In this document: in pieces, positions 41,058 to 49,854 of the stretch
Layout: each line of letters opens with the position of its first letter
Position numbering within the stretch: the first letter of the stretch is position 1
NCBI GenBank assembly: GCA_036004445.1
Contig: DASYRL010000051.1
Location: forward strand, 17,934 to 81,933
DNA: 64,000 nucleotides
DNA from: DASXUC01 sp036004445
GTDB lineage: Bacteria > Sysuimicrobiota > Sysuimicrobiia > Sysuimicrobiales > Kaftiobacteriaceae
Reading direction: 5' to 3'
The notes under the pieces: generated by a model
The model's input: only the letters and a program-made list of their open reading frames with translations
The model's database searches: none
Told to the model about the DNA's origin: nothing
Made by a program: the position numbers and the translations under genes

Positions 41058-41810
41058 TTAGGGCTCGGGCGGTCCATCATACTCGAACGGGAACTCGAAT
41101 CTCATGGGCCGCTCGCGCTCCAACTCCTCCAACACGTGCGCGGACAGCCCGGCGACCCGCCCGATGATGAACACGGCCTTGCCCAACTGCGGCGGAAACC
41201 CCAAATCATAGAGGACGGCGGCGATCGCGCCGTCGAGGTTGATCGGCAGGCTCTTGCCGGCCTGCGCGGTCACCGATCGGATCGCGTCCACGCAGGCCAC
41301 CCCTCTGCCGGCCACCCCGTGCCGGCGGGCCAGGCCGAACAGGACCGTGGTGCGTGGATCAATCTGATGCACGCGGTGACCGAATCCCGGGATGCGTTTG
41401 CCCCGCGCCGCCATGTCCTCGACGATGCGCTGCGCCGCGGCGGCGGGATCGGGCTCCTGCTCGAGCGCGCCGGCAAGCAGCCGCATGAGCGCCTCGCCGG
41501 CCCCGCCGTGGGCGTCCCCGATCGCTAGGACTCCGCCGGCAATCGCCGCCTCGACCGCGGCCCGATTCCCCGACGCGATCACCCGCGCCGCCGTGGTCGA
41601 CGGCGGGTTCGGCCCGTGATCGGAGGACGCGATCAGCATCGCCTCAAACACGCGGGACTCGCCCTCCGACGGCAGCCGGGCGCTCAGCAGCAGAAAGACG
41701 ACGTCCGCGAACGAGCGGCCCGTCATCAACGCCTCGATCGGCTGCCCGCGGAGCACGATGCGGTCGCGATCATACGTGGAAATGGCGGTACGGAACACCA
41801 ACTCGCTCAT
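41058..41810 (-). CDS. Citryl-CoA lyase (citrate synthase-like)
   Basis: The 250-aa protein is a short citrate-synthase homologue, about the size of the C-terminal CCL/ATP-citrate-lyase domain. Conserved histidines and Asp are seen in SSDHGPNPPSTTAARV, GFGHRVHQIDPRT and LPINLDGAIAAVLYDLGFP. Such proteins cleave citryl-CoA or related 3-hydroxy-3-carboxyacyl-CoA esters into acetyl-CoA plus an oxoacid. Its ATG overlaps the CoA-transferase stop by 4 nt, indicating that the CoA ester is made by that neighbour. It is the last gene of a seven-gene operon. Confidence 0.8.
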   Translation of the reverse strand: MSELVFRTAISTYDRDRIVLRGQPIEALMTGRSFADVVFLLLSARLPSEGESRVFEAMLIASSDHGPNPPSTTAARVIASGNRAAVEAAIAGGVLAIGDAHGGAGEALMRLLAGALEQEPDPAAAAQRIVEDMAARGKRIPGFGHRVHQIDPRTTVLFGLARRHGVAGRGVACVDAIRSVTAQAGKSLPINLDGAIAAVLYDLGFPPQLGKAVFIIGRVAGLSAHVLEELERERPMRFEFPFEYDGPPEP

Positions 41811-42982
41811 ATGACGCCTGCCTCCTCCAGCGCGCCCAGTTCGGCCGCTGATATCCCCAGCCGTCCGTAGACCTCGCGGTTGTGCGCACCCAGGGGCGGT
41901 CCGACGTGCTCGATCGTCCCGGGGGTGGCACTCATCCGAGGGATCACCGGATGCATGGCCACCGGCTGGCCGGACTCATCAGGAACCGTCACCACGACGC
42001 CGCGGTGCACGAAGTGGGGATCGGCAAGGATCTGACCCACGTCGTACACGGGCATCGCGGTGACCCCGCGTGAGCGGAACGTCTCCACCAACTCCGCGGC
42101 GGGACGCCGCGCGAACTCCGCTGCGACCAGCTCGTCGAGCTCCTCTCGGTGACGGAGGCGCGCGGCGTTCGACGCGAAGCGAGGGTCGGCGATCAGTCTG
42201 TGCAGGCCCAGGGCGGCAAACAGCCGCTCCGTCATGGCCTGGGTGGAGGCCGACACGGCGAACCACCTGCCGTCGGCCGACGCGTACGTGTTGCGCGGCG
42301 CCGCGTTGTGCGAGAGGTTGCCGATGCGCGGCCGGATCGTGCCGAACCGCACGTACTCGGCGGCCTGGGGTCCCAGGATGCTGAACAGCGGCTCAAACAA
42401 GGACAGGTCGATCACCTGCCCGCCGACCTGCTCGCGCACCCGCAGGGCGATCAGGGCCGCCGACACGCCGTACAGAGCGGCGACCATGTCGGCGAGGGGG
42501 ATCGGAGGCAGCACCGGCGGCCGGTCGGGAAACCCCGTGAGCGCCGCAAATCCCGAGGCGGCTTCGACGAGGGTGCCGAACCCGGGGCGTGCCGCGTATG
42601 GGCCGTCCTGGCCCCAACCCGAGATGCGGATCATCACCAGGTTTGGGCTGGCCTGCAGCATCGCGTCAGGGCCGAGTCCCCAACGCTCCAACGTGCCGGG
42701 GATGAAACTCTCGACCAGCACGTCCGCGCGTTCCGCCAGTCGCCGGCAGAGTCCCTGCCCGGCCGCCGTACTCAAGTCGCAGGTGATCGACTTCTTGTTC
42801 CGGGCGTAGACCTGCCACCACAGCGGCGCGCCCTCCTTCGTCCACGCGCGCAGCGGATCCCCGGTCTTCGGCTGCTCGACCTTGACGACTTCAGCGCCGA
42901 AGTCGGCGAGCACGGTCGTGAGCATGCCGCCGGCAACCAGACGGGACAGATCGAGCACGGAAAGCCCGTCAAGCGGCCGCAT
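41807..42982 (-). CDS. Class III (CaiB/BaiF) CoA-transferase
   Basis: Family motifs: PLDGLSVLDLSRLVAGGM, ADFGAEVVKVEQP, NKKSITCDL, the region of the catalytic Asp in IPLADMVAALYG, and HNAAPRNTYASADG. I start at ATG 42982 (391 aa), right after the ATPase gene; the open frame extends about 830 nt further but only as a shadow of the ATPase. It probably transfers CoA to a di- or tricarboxylic acid so that the downstream citryl-CoA-lyase can cleave it. Donor and acceptor are not known. Confidence 0.85.
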   Translation of the reverse strand: MRPLDGLSVLDLSRLVAGGMLTTVLADFGAEVVKVEQPKTGDPLRAWTKEGAPLWWQVYARNKKSITCDLSTAAGQGLCRRLAERADVLVESFIPGTLERWGLGPDAMLQASPNLVMIRISGWGQDGPYAARPGFGTLVEAASGFAALTGFPDRPPVLPPIPLADMVAALYGVSAALIALRVREQVGGQVIDLSLFEPLFSILGPQAAEYVRFGTIRPRIGNLSHNAAPRNTYASADGRWFAVSASTQAMTERLFAALGLHRLIADPRFASNAARLRHREELDELVAAEFARRPAAELVETFRSRGVTAMPVYDVGQILADPHFVHRGVVVTVPDESGQPVAMHPVIPRMSATPGTIEHVGPPLGAHNREVYGRLGISAAELGALEEAGVI

Positions 42983-42990
42983 GTCCTCGA

Positions 42991-44088
42991 CTACGCGCGG
43001 GCCTCCGAGCCGGGTTCGGCGCGGGGCTCGGGCAGCAGCGTGGCGGCATGCGCAGGCACGTGCAGGCGGACGAAGAAGTCGGGCAGTTCCTGGGTCACCT
43101 CGAGCCGGACCTCCAGCCCGTCGGCGTCGATCACGTAGTGGTGCCGCGCCCCGAGGTACATGTGCGACCGCACCCGGCCGCTGAGGATGTTTTCGGGCTG
43201 CGTGTCGGCCACTTCGACCCGTTCCGGCCGGATCGCCAGCAGCACCGGCGCGCCGACGGTCCATGTTTGGGGAGAGATCGCCGTGAGTTGCGCGCCGTTG
43301 TCCAGCTTGACTCGGACGCGATCCCCCTCCTGGGACAGCACCGACCCATGCAGGAAGGTGGCCTGACCGATGAAGTCGGCGACGAACGCGTCGGCCGGCC
43401 GTTCGTAGATCTCCCGCGGCGTCCCCAGCTGGGCGATGCGGCCGCCGGACATCACGGCGATGCGGTCGGACAGGCTGAGGGCTTCGACCTGGTCGTGAGT
43501 GACGTAGATGGCGGTAATCTTCAGGCGCTGCTGGAGCTCGCGCAGCCAGATCCGCGCCTGATCCCGCAGTTTCGCGTCGAGGTTCGACAGCGGCTCGTCG
43601 AGCAGCAGGATGCGCGGCTCGTAGACGAGCGCCCGGGCCAGCGCCACCCGCTGCTGCTGGCCCCCGCTGAGCTGGTGCGGATACCGCACCCCGAGGCCTT
43701 CCAGCTGGACCAGCTTCAGCACGTCGTCGACACGGCGGTGGATGTCCGGCTCGCGCACTCCACGCGTGCGCAGCCCGTAGGCCACATTGTTGAACACGGT
43801 CATGTGCGGCCACAAGGCGTACGACTGGAACACCATGCCCAGGTTCCGCGCCTCCGGGGTGAGAAACACCCCGGCGCCGGCGTCGGTGAGCACTTCACCG
43901 GCGGCCAGGATGCGTCCGCTGTCGGGACGCTCCAGCCCGGCGATGCACAGCAGCGTCGTGGTCTTGCCGCATCCCGACGGCCCCAGCAGCGACAACATCT
44001 CGCCGCTGGCGGCGGTCAGCGACACGCGGTCGACGGCGGCGACGTCGCCGAAGCGCTTGGTCAGCGAGTCGACGATGACCTCAGCCAT
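42991..44088 (-). CDS. FbpC/PotA-type ABC transporter ATP-binding protein
   Basis: Walker A is GPSGCGKTT (34-42), the signature is LSGGQQQRVALARAL, and Walker B is ILLLDEPLSNLDAK, followed by the H-loop in YVTHDQVEA. The C-terminal ~120 residues are a TOBE-type regulatory domain (VLLAIRPERVEV). Length 365 aa. Its start overlaps the permease stop by 8 nt. It energises uptake by the adjoining permease and binding protein. Confidence 0.92.
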   Translation of the reverse strand: MAEVIVDSLTKRFGDVAAVDRVSLTAASGEMLSLLGPSGCGKTTTLLCIAGLERPDSGRILAAGEVLTDAGAGVFLTPEARNLGMVFQSYALWPHMTVFNNVAYGLRTRGVREPDIHRRVDDVLKLVQLEGLGVRYPHQLSGGQQQRVALARALVYEPRILLLDEPLSNLDAKLRDQARIWLRELQQRLKITAIYVTHDQVEALSLSDRIAVMSGGRIAQLGTPREIYERPADAFVADFIGQATFLHGSVLSQEGDRVRVKLDNGAQLTAISPQTWTVGAPVLLAIRPERVEVADTQPENILSGRVRSHMYLGARHHYVIDADGLEVRLEVTQELPDFFVRLHVPAHAATLLPEPRAEPGSEARA

Positions 44089-45796
44089 AGAAGCGGACCC
44101 CGAACCCCCAGCGCGCGACAGCGAGGACGGTCACGATGAGGCCCACCTGCAGGACGGCCAGCGCGCTCACCGGACCCATGTCGCCCTGCCGCCACAGCTC
44201 CAACATGGTCGTGCCAATGACCTCGCTGCCCCGGGCGAACAGAAACAGCGCCGAGGAGTACTCCTTGAGGAAGGTGATAAAGAGGAAGATCCAGCCCGTG
44301 AACAGCGCCGGCCGCAGCAGCGGGAGGAGGATGCGGCGGACGGTCCCGGTCCATCCTTCGCCCGCGACGCGGGAGGCGTTGTCGAGCTCCGGGCTGATCC
44401 GGGTCAGCACCGGGCTGATGAGGGAGAAGCCGTACGGAATGTAGCGCATGATGAACGCCGCGCCCAGCGCGAAGACCGTGTTGCGCAGGGTGCCCAGGGG
44501 GCGGACGAGCGCGAACGACCAGAGAAACCCGATCCCGACGATCAGCCCGGGGATGGCGCGCGGGTACAAGGCCACGAAGCCCAGCACCTTCCGCCAGGAC
44601 AGATCCGACCGGTAGGTCGCCAGCGCCACGAGCGCCATGAAGATGATGCCGACCCCACCCCCGATGCCCGCGATGAGGAGGCTGTTGATGATCGAGCGGC
44701 GGTACGATTCCTGCTGGAGGACGAGCTGGAAGTTCTCCGCGGTCAGCGAGTCCAGCGGGTTGGCCAGCGGCGAGAGAAACCCGACGATCGACCGCAGCGC
44801 GATCCCGCCCAGCGGGATGAGAACGCCCAGCAGGATATACACTGCCACCAGGGCGAACGCGGCGTAGCGCAGCCCGCCGATGTTGAACGTGCGCGGGGCG
44901 GTCGCCTTCCCGCGCACCGTGACGAACCGCTGCGTGGCGCCGATGAGCCGTTCCTGTGCCACGATCAGCACGGTCATGACCACCAGCAGCATGGTCGCCA
45001 CCGCGGCCACCGCGCCATAGTCCGACCCGCCGCCTTGAATGCCGAGCTTGACCAGCAGCGTCGAGACGGTGTCGATCCCCGTCGGCGTCCCGAGGATCAG
45101 CGGCACCGACAGCAACTCCAGGGAGGCGATACCGACCAGCAGCAGGCTGTAGACGATCGACGGGCGCAGCAGCGGGAGCGTGACCGTCAGCAGCGTGCGC
45201 AGCGGACCGGCCCCGGCGATGCGGGCCGCGTCCTCCACCGTCGGATCCGACAGGCTCAGGCTCGCCGAGGCGTTGAGGTACGCGTACGGCACGTAGTAGA
45301 AGACCGAGACCACGATGATGCCCGCCAGCGTGTACAGGTTCCAGGGATCGTCGCCGGTCAGCGTGCGCAGGTAGATCGTCACGTAGCCCTGCGGGCCGAA
45401 CATCGTGATCCACGCGAACGCCAGCACCAGCGGCGAGATGTAGAGGGGGCTCATCACCAGCGCGCCGAGCAGCCCCCGCAGCGGCATGTTGGTGCGCATC
45501 ACGAACACCGCGAACAGCGTCCCCAGTGCCACGGCCAGCACCGTGGTGGACACGGCGACGATGAGGGAATTGACCACGACGGTGTGAAACTCGCCCGAGG
45601 CGAGCATCGTGGTGAAGTTCTGCAGGGTCAGCGCCCGGTCGGGTTCGTACAGCGGCTTGCTGAGCAGGCTCTGGTAGACGATGGGGACGAGGGGAAACAG
45701 CACGAGCAAGAACGAGAGGAGCCCGATGCTCCACTGGACCGGAACATCGAGGCCCCTCTCGGATCGGACCTGCGGCAACCGTGCCGCTTCAAGCAT
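44081..45796 (-). CDS. FbpB-type ABC transporter permease (two fused permease halves)
   Basis: A 571-aa integral membrane protein with two copies of the permease domain, about 12 spans, as in Fe(3+)/thiamine/putrescine-type importers. EAA-like loops are DAARIAGAGPLRTLLTVTLPL in the first half and ASRVAGEGWTGTVRRILLPLL in the second. It sits between the binding protein (6 nt) and the ATPase (8-nt overlap). In this operon the substrate is more likely an organic acid or metal-organic acid complex than free iron. Confidence 0.9.
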   Translation of the reverse strand: MLEAARLPQVRSERGLDVPVQWSIGLLSFLLVLFPLVPIVYQSLLSKPLYEPDRALTLQNFTTMLASGEFHTVVVNSLIVAVSTTVLAVALGTLFAVFVMRTNMPLRGLLGALVMSPLYISPLVLAFAWITMFGPQGYVTIYLRTLTGDDPWNLYTLAGIIVVSVFYYVPYAYLNASASLSLSDPTVEDAARIAGAGPLRTLLTVTLPLLRPSIVYSLLLVGIASLELLSVPLILGTPTGIDTVSTLLVKLGIQGGGSDYGAVAAVATMLLVVMTVLIVAQERLIGATQRFVTVRGKATAPRTFNIGGLRYAAFALVAVYILLGVLIPLGGIALRSIVGFLSPLANPLDSLTAENFQLVLQQESYRRSIINSLLIAGIGGGVGIIFMALVALATYRSDLSWRKVLGFVALYPRAIPGLIVGIGFLWSFALVRPLGTLRNTVFALGAAFIMRYIPYGFSLISPVLTRISPELDNASRVAGEGWTGTVRRILLPLLRPALFTGWIFLFITFLKEYSSALFLFARGSEVIGTTMLELWRQGDMGPVSALAVLQVGLIVTVLAVARWGFGVRFYG

Positions 45797-45802
45797 GCGC
45801 CG

Positions 45803-46933
45803 CTAGCGGCGGAACGCCCGCTTCCAGCGCGCCAGGAAATCGGCGCGCGCTTTGGCATCGGTGAGGATGGGATCGTAGCTGTAGCGCAGCGCGTTGGCTT
45901 CCCCGATATCGGCCAGCACCTCGGCCAGGTGGTGCGCCGCGTCCTTCTGCGCGTCGGGCCGGTAGGCCACCAACCCGCCTTCCGCAAAAGCGATCTGCCC
46001 CTTTTGCGACACGATGAAATCCAGCAGCAGCTTCGCGCTGTTGGGGTTCCGCGCCGCCCGCGGGATGCCCATCCCGCGCAGCACGATCGGCGTGCCGTCC
46101 CGCTCGTACGACCAGTCGATGATGTCCTTGATGCCCGGCCGCGCCAGGCGCGGGAACAAGGTAATCGTCGAGGTGAAGAACGCGACCAGGAACTCCCCGC
46201 TGGTCACGCCGTCGATCATCGTGCCGGCGCTCGTTGCCGGCCGCACGCCGACCTTGCCGATCGCGTCAAACCACGACCAGCCGGCATTGCCGTTCTTGCG
46301 GATGAAGACCCAGAAGTTGTTGAACCCCGTCGCCGACTGCTCCACGTCATACGTCGTAATCCGGTTGGCAAACGTCCGGGGATGCGATTCAGCGATGCGG
46401 GCCAGGTCTTCGATGCTCTTGGGCCGCAGGTCGGCCGTCAGCAACTTCTTGTTGTAGACGATCACCATCGGGTCGGAGCTGACGTTGTAGATCATGTTGT
46501 TCACCACCGCCCACCCGGGCAGGAAGCGCTTCTCCGGCGAGTCGTACGCCGTGACGAGACCGCGCTTCATCAGGTCCTGCCAGGAATCGGGGGCGTTGCT
46601 GATCAGCATGTCCGCGGTCGCGGCGCCCGAGCCGGTCTCGGCGAGGAACCGCTCGAACACTTCGTAGGACCCGAGGTCGGCCGTATCCACGCGAATCCAC
46701 GGGTAGATCTTGTTGAACTCGCGGATCACCGGCGCCCAGTTCGACGCCGACATGATCGAGTAGACGTTTACGCGGCCTTCCGCCCGCGACGCCTCGACGA
46801 GCTGCGCGTAGCCGGCGGGGTAGTAGTTCGGCAGCCCGGCCGGTAGGGCCGGCGCCGCCAGCACGGGCAGACTGACGGTCAACGCGGCGACCAGCGCGAG
46901 CGTGATCAACCGCGGCCACGCTAATCCTCTCAT
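45803..46933 (-). CDS. FbpA/AfuA-like substrate-binding protein (family 1)
   Basis: ATG 46933 follows AGGAGGT by 9 nt. The signal peptide is LITLALVAALTVSLPVLAAPA. The mature chain begins YYPAGYAQLVEASRAEGRVNVYSIMS, typical of ferric/2-aminoethylphosphonate/thiamine-type family-1 binding proteins. The tyrosine pair that holds Fe(3+) in FbpA (YY before the C-terminal half) is not evident. Length 376 aa. The linked catabolic genes suggest an organic-acid ligand. Confidence 0.85.
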   Translation of the reverse strand: MRGLAWPRLITLALVAALTVSLPVLAAPALPAGLPNYYPAGYAQLVEASRAEGRVNVYSIMSASNWAPVIREFNKIYPWIRVDTADLGSYEVFERFLAETGSGAATADMLISNAPDSWQDLMKRGLVTAYDSPEKRFLPGWAVVNNMIYNVSSDPMVIVYNKKLLTADLRPKSIEDLARIAESHPRTFANRITTYDVEQSATGFNNFWVFIRKNGNAGWSWFDAIGKVGVRPATSAGTMIDGVTSGEFLVAFFTSTITLFPRLARPGIKDIIDWSYERDGTPIVLRGMGIPRAARNPNSAKLLLDFIVSQKGQIAFAEGGLVAYRPDAQKDAAHHLAEVLADIGEANALRYSYDPILTDAKARADFLARWKRAFRR

Positions 46934-46940
46934 CCGCACG

Positions 46941-48296
46941 TCACCTCCTGGGGATGGCACACAATCGCAGAAGCTCAGACAGGGAATCTTCCGTCTCGAT
47001 TCTCCACAGCCGGGAAAGAAGCCTTTTCGCGCGCTGCTGCGGCAGCGGAGGGACTGCGCAGGCGAGGAATTTGCGCTCCAGCTGCGCGTCGGACATCGGG
47101 CGGCGGGTGCTGCCCATTGGCGCCTCCACGTCCGCGGTGACGTCCTGTCCCCGCGAGCGAACGATCACGCGCACCGGGAGGGTGGCCGGATAGCGCGCCG
47201 TGTGAGCGGCGTCCTCATGCACGGTGACGCGCCGCAGGAATGCATGCAGCGCCGGATCGCCGATCCGGCCCGGGCTGAATGACGCGCGGGTCACGTCTCC
47301 ATCGAGCAGCGCCACCGCAACGAGGTACGGCAGGCTGTGGTCGGCGGTCTCACGGGTCTGCGGATGCCACTTCTCCGGCTCGCCCCCGATGATCTGCACC
47401 GCCACCCGATACGTGTGGATCTCGACCGCCTCGATGGCGGCGCCGCCCAATCGAACCCGGGCCGCCAGTGCGGCCTCAATCGCCGCCTGCCCGTGGTATT
47501 CGGCCGGAAACTGCTTGATCAATGTGTCGAGGATGCGGTAACGATCGCCGGGGCCGGCCAGCGGCAGATCGAGCGGCCCGGAAACCTGGGCCATGAATCC
47601 CCGCGGACCCTCGAAGACCTCCGCCGGACCGGTCATCCCCGACCGCGCCAGGTACGCGGCGAACACACCGTTCCGGCTCGCATTGGCAAAGGCCGCTCCC
47701 TTCCACATCGAGAGGTGACCGACTCGGATCTGCCGCAGCGTGACGTTGGATGCTGCTGCGAGATTGACGGCCTGCGCCGCCTGCTCCGCGGTCAGCCCCA
47801 TCAGGGAGGCGGCGCCGAGGGCGACCGCAGTGGCGCCGTAGGTGGTGTGGTCCCACCCGCGGTCACGGATCGAAGCGGCGTCGGCGAGCCGGCACAACAC
47901 CTCGTAACTGAGTACGACGGCCGCGAGGAGGTCCGCGCCGCCGCGGCCTTCGGCTTCGGCCACCGCGAGCAGCGGGGGGATGGTGTCCGACGGATGCAGG
48001 GCTTCCTTGGAGAGGTAGGTGTCGTTGAAATCGAGCGCTCGCGCCGCAACGCCGTTGGCGAACGCGGCAAGATCCGCGGCGGTGGTGGTCCTGGAACCGA
48101 GGACGGTAGCCGGGCCATTCGGCCGCAGCAGCGCGGCGACATCCCGGGCGATCTGTGCGGGCGGCTCGTCCAACCCGGCCAGCACGCACGCCACCGTGTC
48201 GACGAGCCGCTGGGCGGCGGCGTGGCGCACGTCCCCGGGAAGTGCGTCGGCCCGGAACCCGGCGGCGTAGCGACCCAGCCGATCGGACAGCGTCAT
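46941..48296 (-). CDS. MmgE/PrpD-family dehydratase
   Basis: The family includes 2-methylcitrate dehydratase, cis-aconitate decarboxylase and iminodisuccinate epimerase. Characteristic parts are TVACVLAGLDEP, FANGVAARALDFNDTYL, HPSDTIPPLLAVAEAEG and WDHTTYGATAVALGAASLMGL. I use ATG 48296 (451 aa), which overlaps the upstream stop (ATGA). It is followed 7 nt later by the binding-protein gene. In this operon it may dehydrate or isomerise a citrate-like acid; the exact member of the family cannot be told. Confidence 0.85.
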   Translation of the reverse strand: MTLSDRLGRYAAGFRADALPGDVRHAAAQRLVDTVACVLAGLDEPPAQIARDVAALLRPNGPATVLGSRTTTAADLAAFANGVAARALDFNDTYLSKEALHPSDTIPPLLAVAEAEGRGGADLLAAVVLSYEVLCRLADAASIRDRGWDHTTYGATAVALGAASLMGLTAEQAAQAVNLAAASNVTLRQIRVGHLSMWKGAAFANASRNGVFAAYLARSGMTGPAEVFEGPRGFMAQVSGPLDLPLAGPGDRYRILDTLIKQFPAEYHGQAAIEAALAARVRLGGAAIEAVEIHTYRVAVQIIGGEPEKWHPQTRETADHSLPYLVAVALLDGDVTRASFSPGRIGDPALHAFLRRVTVHEDAAHTARYPATLPVRVIVRSRGQDVTADVEAPMGSTRRPMSDAQLERKFLACAVPPLPQQRAKRLLSRLWRIETEDSLSELLRLCAIPRR

Positions 48297-49156
48297 CGAC
48301 GGGCATAGCGGCGCTCCGCGGCGCGCCACTCCGCCAGCCCGACCACCCGCTCGCGTTCCTCAAACGAGACGATCGCATCGCCCAGCCGCCGGGCCGTGCC
48401 CTCTTCACGGAGCGCGGCGGCGGCCCGCTGCATGCCGGCGATTGCCGCGCGCTGCAGGTCTGAGGGGACGATCATGATGCGGTAGCCCATCGCCGCGAGG
48501 TCGGCCGGAGGGACGAACGGCGTCCGTCCGCCGTCGAACATGTTCACCAGCAGCGGGACCTGCACGCGCCGCGGGATCTCGGCCAGCTCCTCGCGGGACT
48601 GTGGGGCTTCGACAAAGACCATGTCCGCGCCCGCATCGGCATAAAGGTTCGCCCGCCTGATCGCCTCGTCGAGCCCGTGAGAGGCGCGGCTGTCGGTCCG
48701 GGCCACGAGCAGGAATGCGGGATCCGTTCTAGCGTCGACGGCGGCGCGAATCTTCTCCACCATCTCCGCGGCCTCGATGACCTGGGTCTGACCGTAGTGC
48801 CCGCATTGCTTGGGCTCCACCTGATCCTCGATGTGCACGCCTGCCGCCCCGGCGCGCTCAAACGCGCGGATCGCGCGCCCCGCGTGCAGCGGATTGCCGT
48901 ATCCTGCATCCGCGTCGGCCAGACACGGCACGGTCACCGCGCGGACGATCTCCGCCACGCGGGACACCACGGCATCGACGGAGAGCAAGCCCAGATCGGG
49001 GATGCCGGTACTCCGGCTGACGGCGCCGCCGCTGACGTACAGTGCGGGGAAGCCGGCCTGCTCGGCGATCCGGGCGGATAGGCCATCGTAGACGCCGGGG
49101 AGCACGAGCAGCCGTTCGGATTGCAGCAATGCCCGGAACTGTTGAGGAACGGACAT
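48293..49156 (-). CDS. Isocitrate lyase/PEP mutase family protein (PrpB-like)
   Basis: The catalytic signature KxCGH is present in EPKQCGHYGQ (about 117-125), and metal ligands are in ADADAGYGNP and HIEDQ. This places it with 2-methylisocitrate lyase, dimethylmalate lyase and oxaloacetate decarboxylase. It starts the operon that also has a PrpD-like protein, so a methylcitrate- or dimethylmalate-type C-C cleavage is likely. Length 287 aa. A 19-bp inverted repeat lies 40 nt upstream of the start. Confidence 0.85.
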   Translation of the reverse strand: MSVPQQFRALLQSERLLVLPGVYDGLSARIAEQAGFPALYVSGGAVSRSTGIPDLGLLSVDAVVSRVAEIVRAVTVPCLADADAGYGNPLHAGRAIRAFERAGAAGVHIEDQVEPKQCGHYGQTQVIEAAEMVEKIRAAVDARTDPAFLLVARTDSRASHGLDEAIRRANLYADAGADMVFVEAPQSREELAEIPRRVQVPLLVNMFDGGRTPFVPPADLAAMGYRIMIVPSDLQRAAIAGMQRAAAALREEGTARRLGDAIVSFEERERVVGLAEWRAAERRYARR

Positions 49157-49195
49157 GCAGGTGCCTTCTGTCCGCCAGCAGGCATTCCTCCGAAA

Positions 49196-49256
49196 GGGGT
49201 CAAGTCTTCACTTGACGTGGACGACATCACTTTGCCCCAAGTGAAGACTTGACCCC
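49196..49256. repeat. REP-like 19-bp inverted repeat
   Basis: Arms GGGGTCAAGTCTTCACTTG (49196-49214) and its exact complement (49238-49256) flank a 23-nt loop. The GGGGTCAAGTCTT...AAGACTTGACCCC ends look like the hairpins mobilised by IS200-like REP-associated transposases in many bacteria. It lies between two divergent starts, so it may influence their promoters. No transposase is present in the window. Confidence 0.75.
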
Positions 49257-49342
49257 CAGCGCAGTAGCATGAGCAGGGATGCCGTCGGAACACTTGGAAA
49301 TCCCCGGACAAGCCGGCGCACGCGACAAGTGGAGGTGGACTC

Positions 49343-49777
49343 GTGGCGAGAGAGGCGACAGGAAAGGTCGGACTGATGCGCAGGGTGCCGCTCTTCGACG
49401 GGCTCACGGACCGGCAGCTCGCTCAGCTGGCCCGCCTGGCGGACGAGCTGGACGTGCCTGCGGGAAAACGCCTCGCGACACTAGGCGAAACCGGGAGGGA
49501 GATGTTCATCATCGTCAGCGGGCGCGCCTCGGTGAAGACGCCGCGCGGGCGTACGGTGGGCCTGGGCCCTGGGGATTTCTTCGGTGAGATGAGTTTGCTC
49601 GACGGTGCTGCGCGTTCCGCGAACGTCGATGCGGACACGGCGATGCAATTGCTGGTGGTCGGGCAGCGCGAGTTCTGGGCGCTGCTGGCCGAGGCGCCGG
49701 CCATTGGCCGCAGACTCATGACCACGCTCTCCAAACGCCTGCGGGAGTTGAACGCGGCGTACTCGCCCTGCGCCTAA
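49343..49777 (+). CDS. Cyclic-nucleotide-binding domain protein without HTH
   Basis: The 144-aa protein is a single Crp-type effector domain: VPLFDGLTDRQLAQLARLAD, then GRASVKTPRGRTVGLGPGDFFGEMSLLDGAARSANV, which is the phosphate-binding cassette with GE and R...A. There is no helix-turn-helix. GTG 49343 has GGAGGTGG upstream. It could be a signalling subunit or a decoy for the Crp-type regulator encoded opposite. Convergent with that gene, with repeat element C between them. Confidence 0.85.
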   Translation: MAREATGKVGLMRRVPLFDGLTDRQLAQLARLADELDVPAGKRLATLGETGREMFIIVSGRASVKTPRGRTVGLGPGDFFGEMSLLDGAARSANVDADTAMQLLVVGQREFWALLAEAPAIGRRLMTTLSKRLRELNAAYSPCA

Positions 49778-49785
49778 CCGACAAC

Positions 49786-49850
49786 GGGATCACAGGGATC
49801 AATGGGAACAAAGGGATCAGCCTGCCGATCCCCGTGATCCCTTTGATCCC
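49786..49850. repeat. Inverted-arm element of 9-nt tandem repeats (element C)
   Basis: Left arm 49786-49818 has three GGGATCAnn-type 9-nt units (one is GGGAACAAA) plus GGGATC; right arm 49827-49850 has GATCnCnnT-type 9-nt units ending GATCCC. It is close in sequence to element B (40978) and in the same setting, between two convergent stops, 8 nt from one and 4 nt from the other. Confidence 0.85.
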
Positions 49851-49854
49851 GCCT

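Noticed and set aside
41807..43813. The 668-codon frame as one CoA-transferase protein
   Set aside because: The first ~277 codons are out-of-frame translation of the ABC ATPase; CaiB/BaiF homology begins at ATG 42982.
43787..46846. A 1019-codon open frame on the plus strand
   Set aside because: It lies antisense to the FbpB/FbpA/FbpC-type genes, has Arg/His/Gln/Asp-rich low-complexity sequence and no recognisable domain. High GC makes such shadow frames long.
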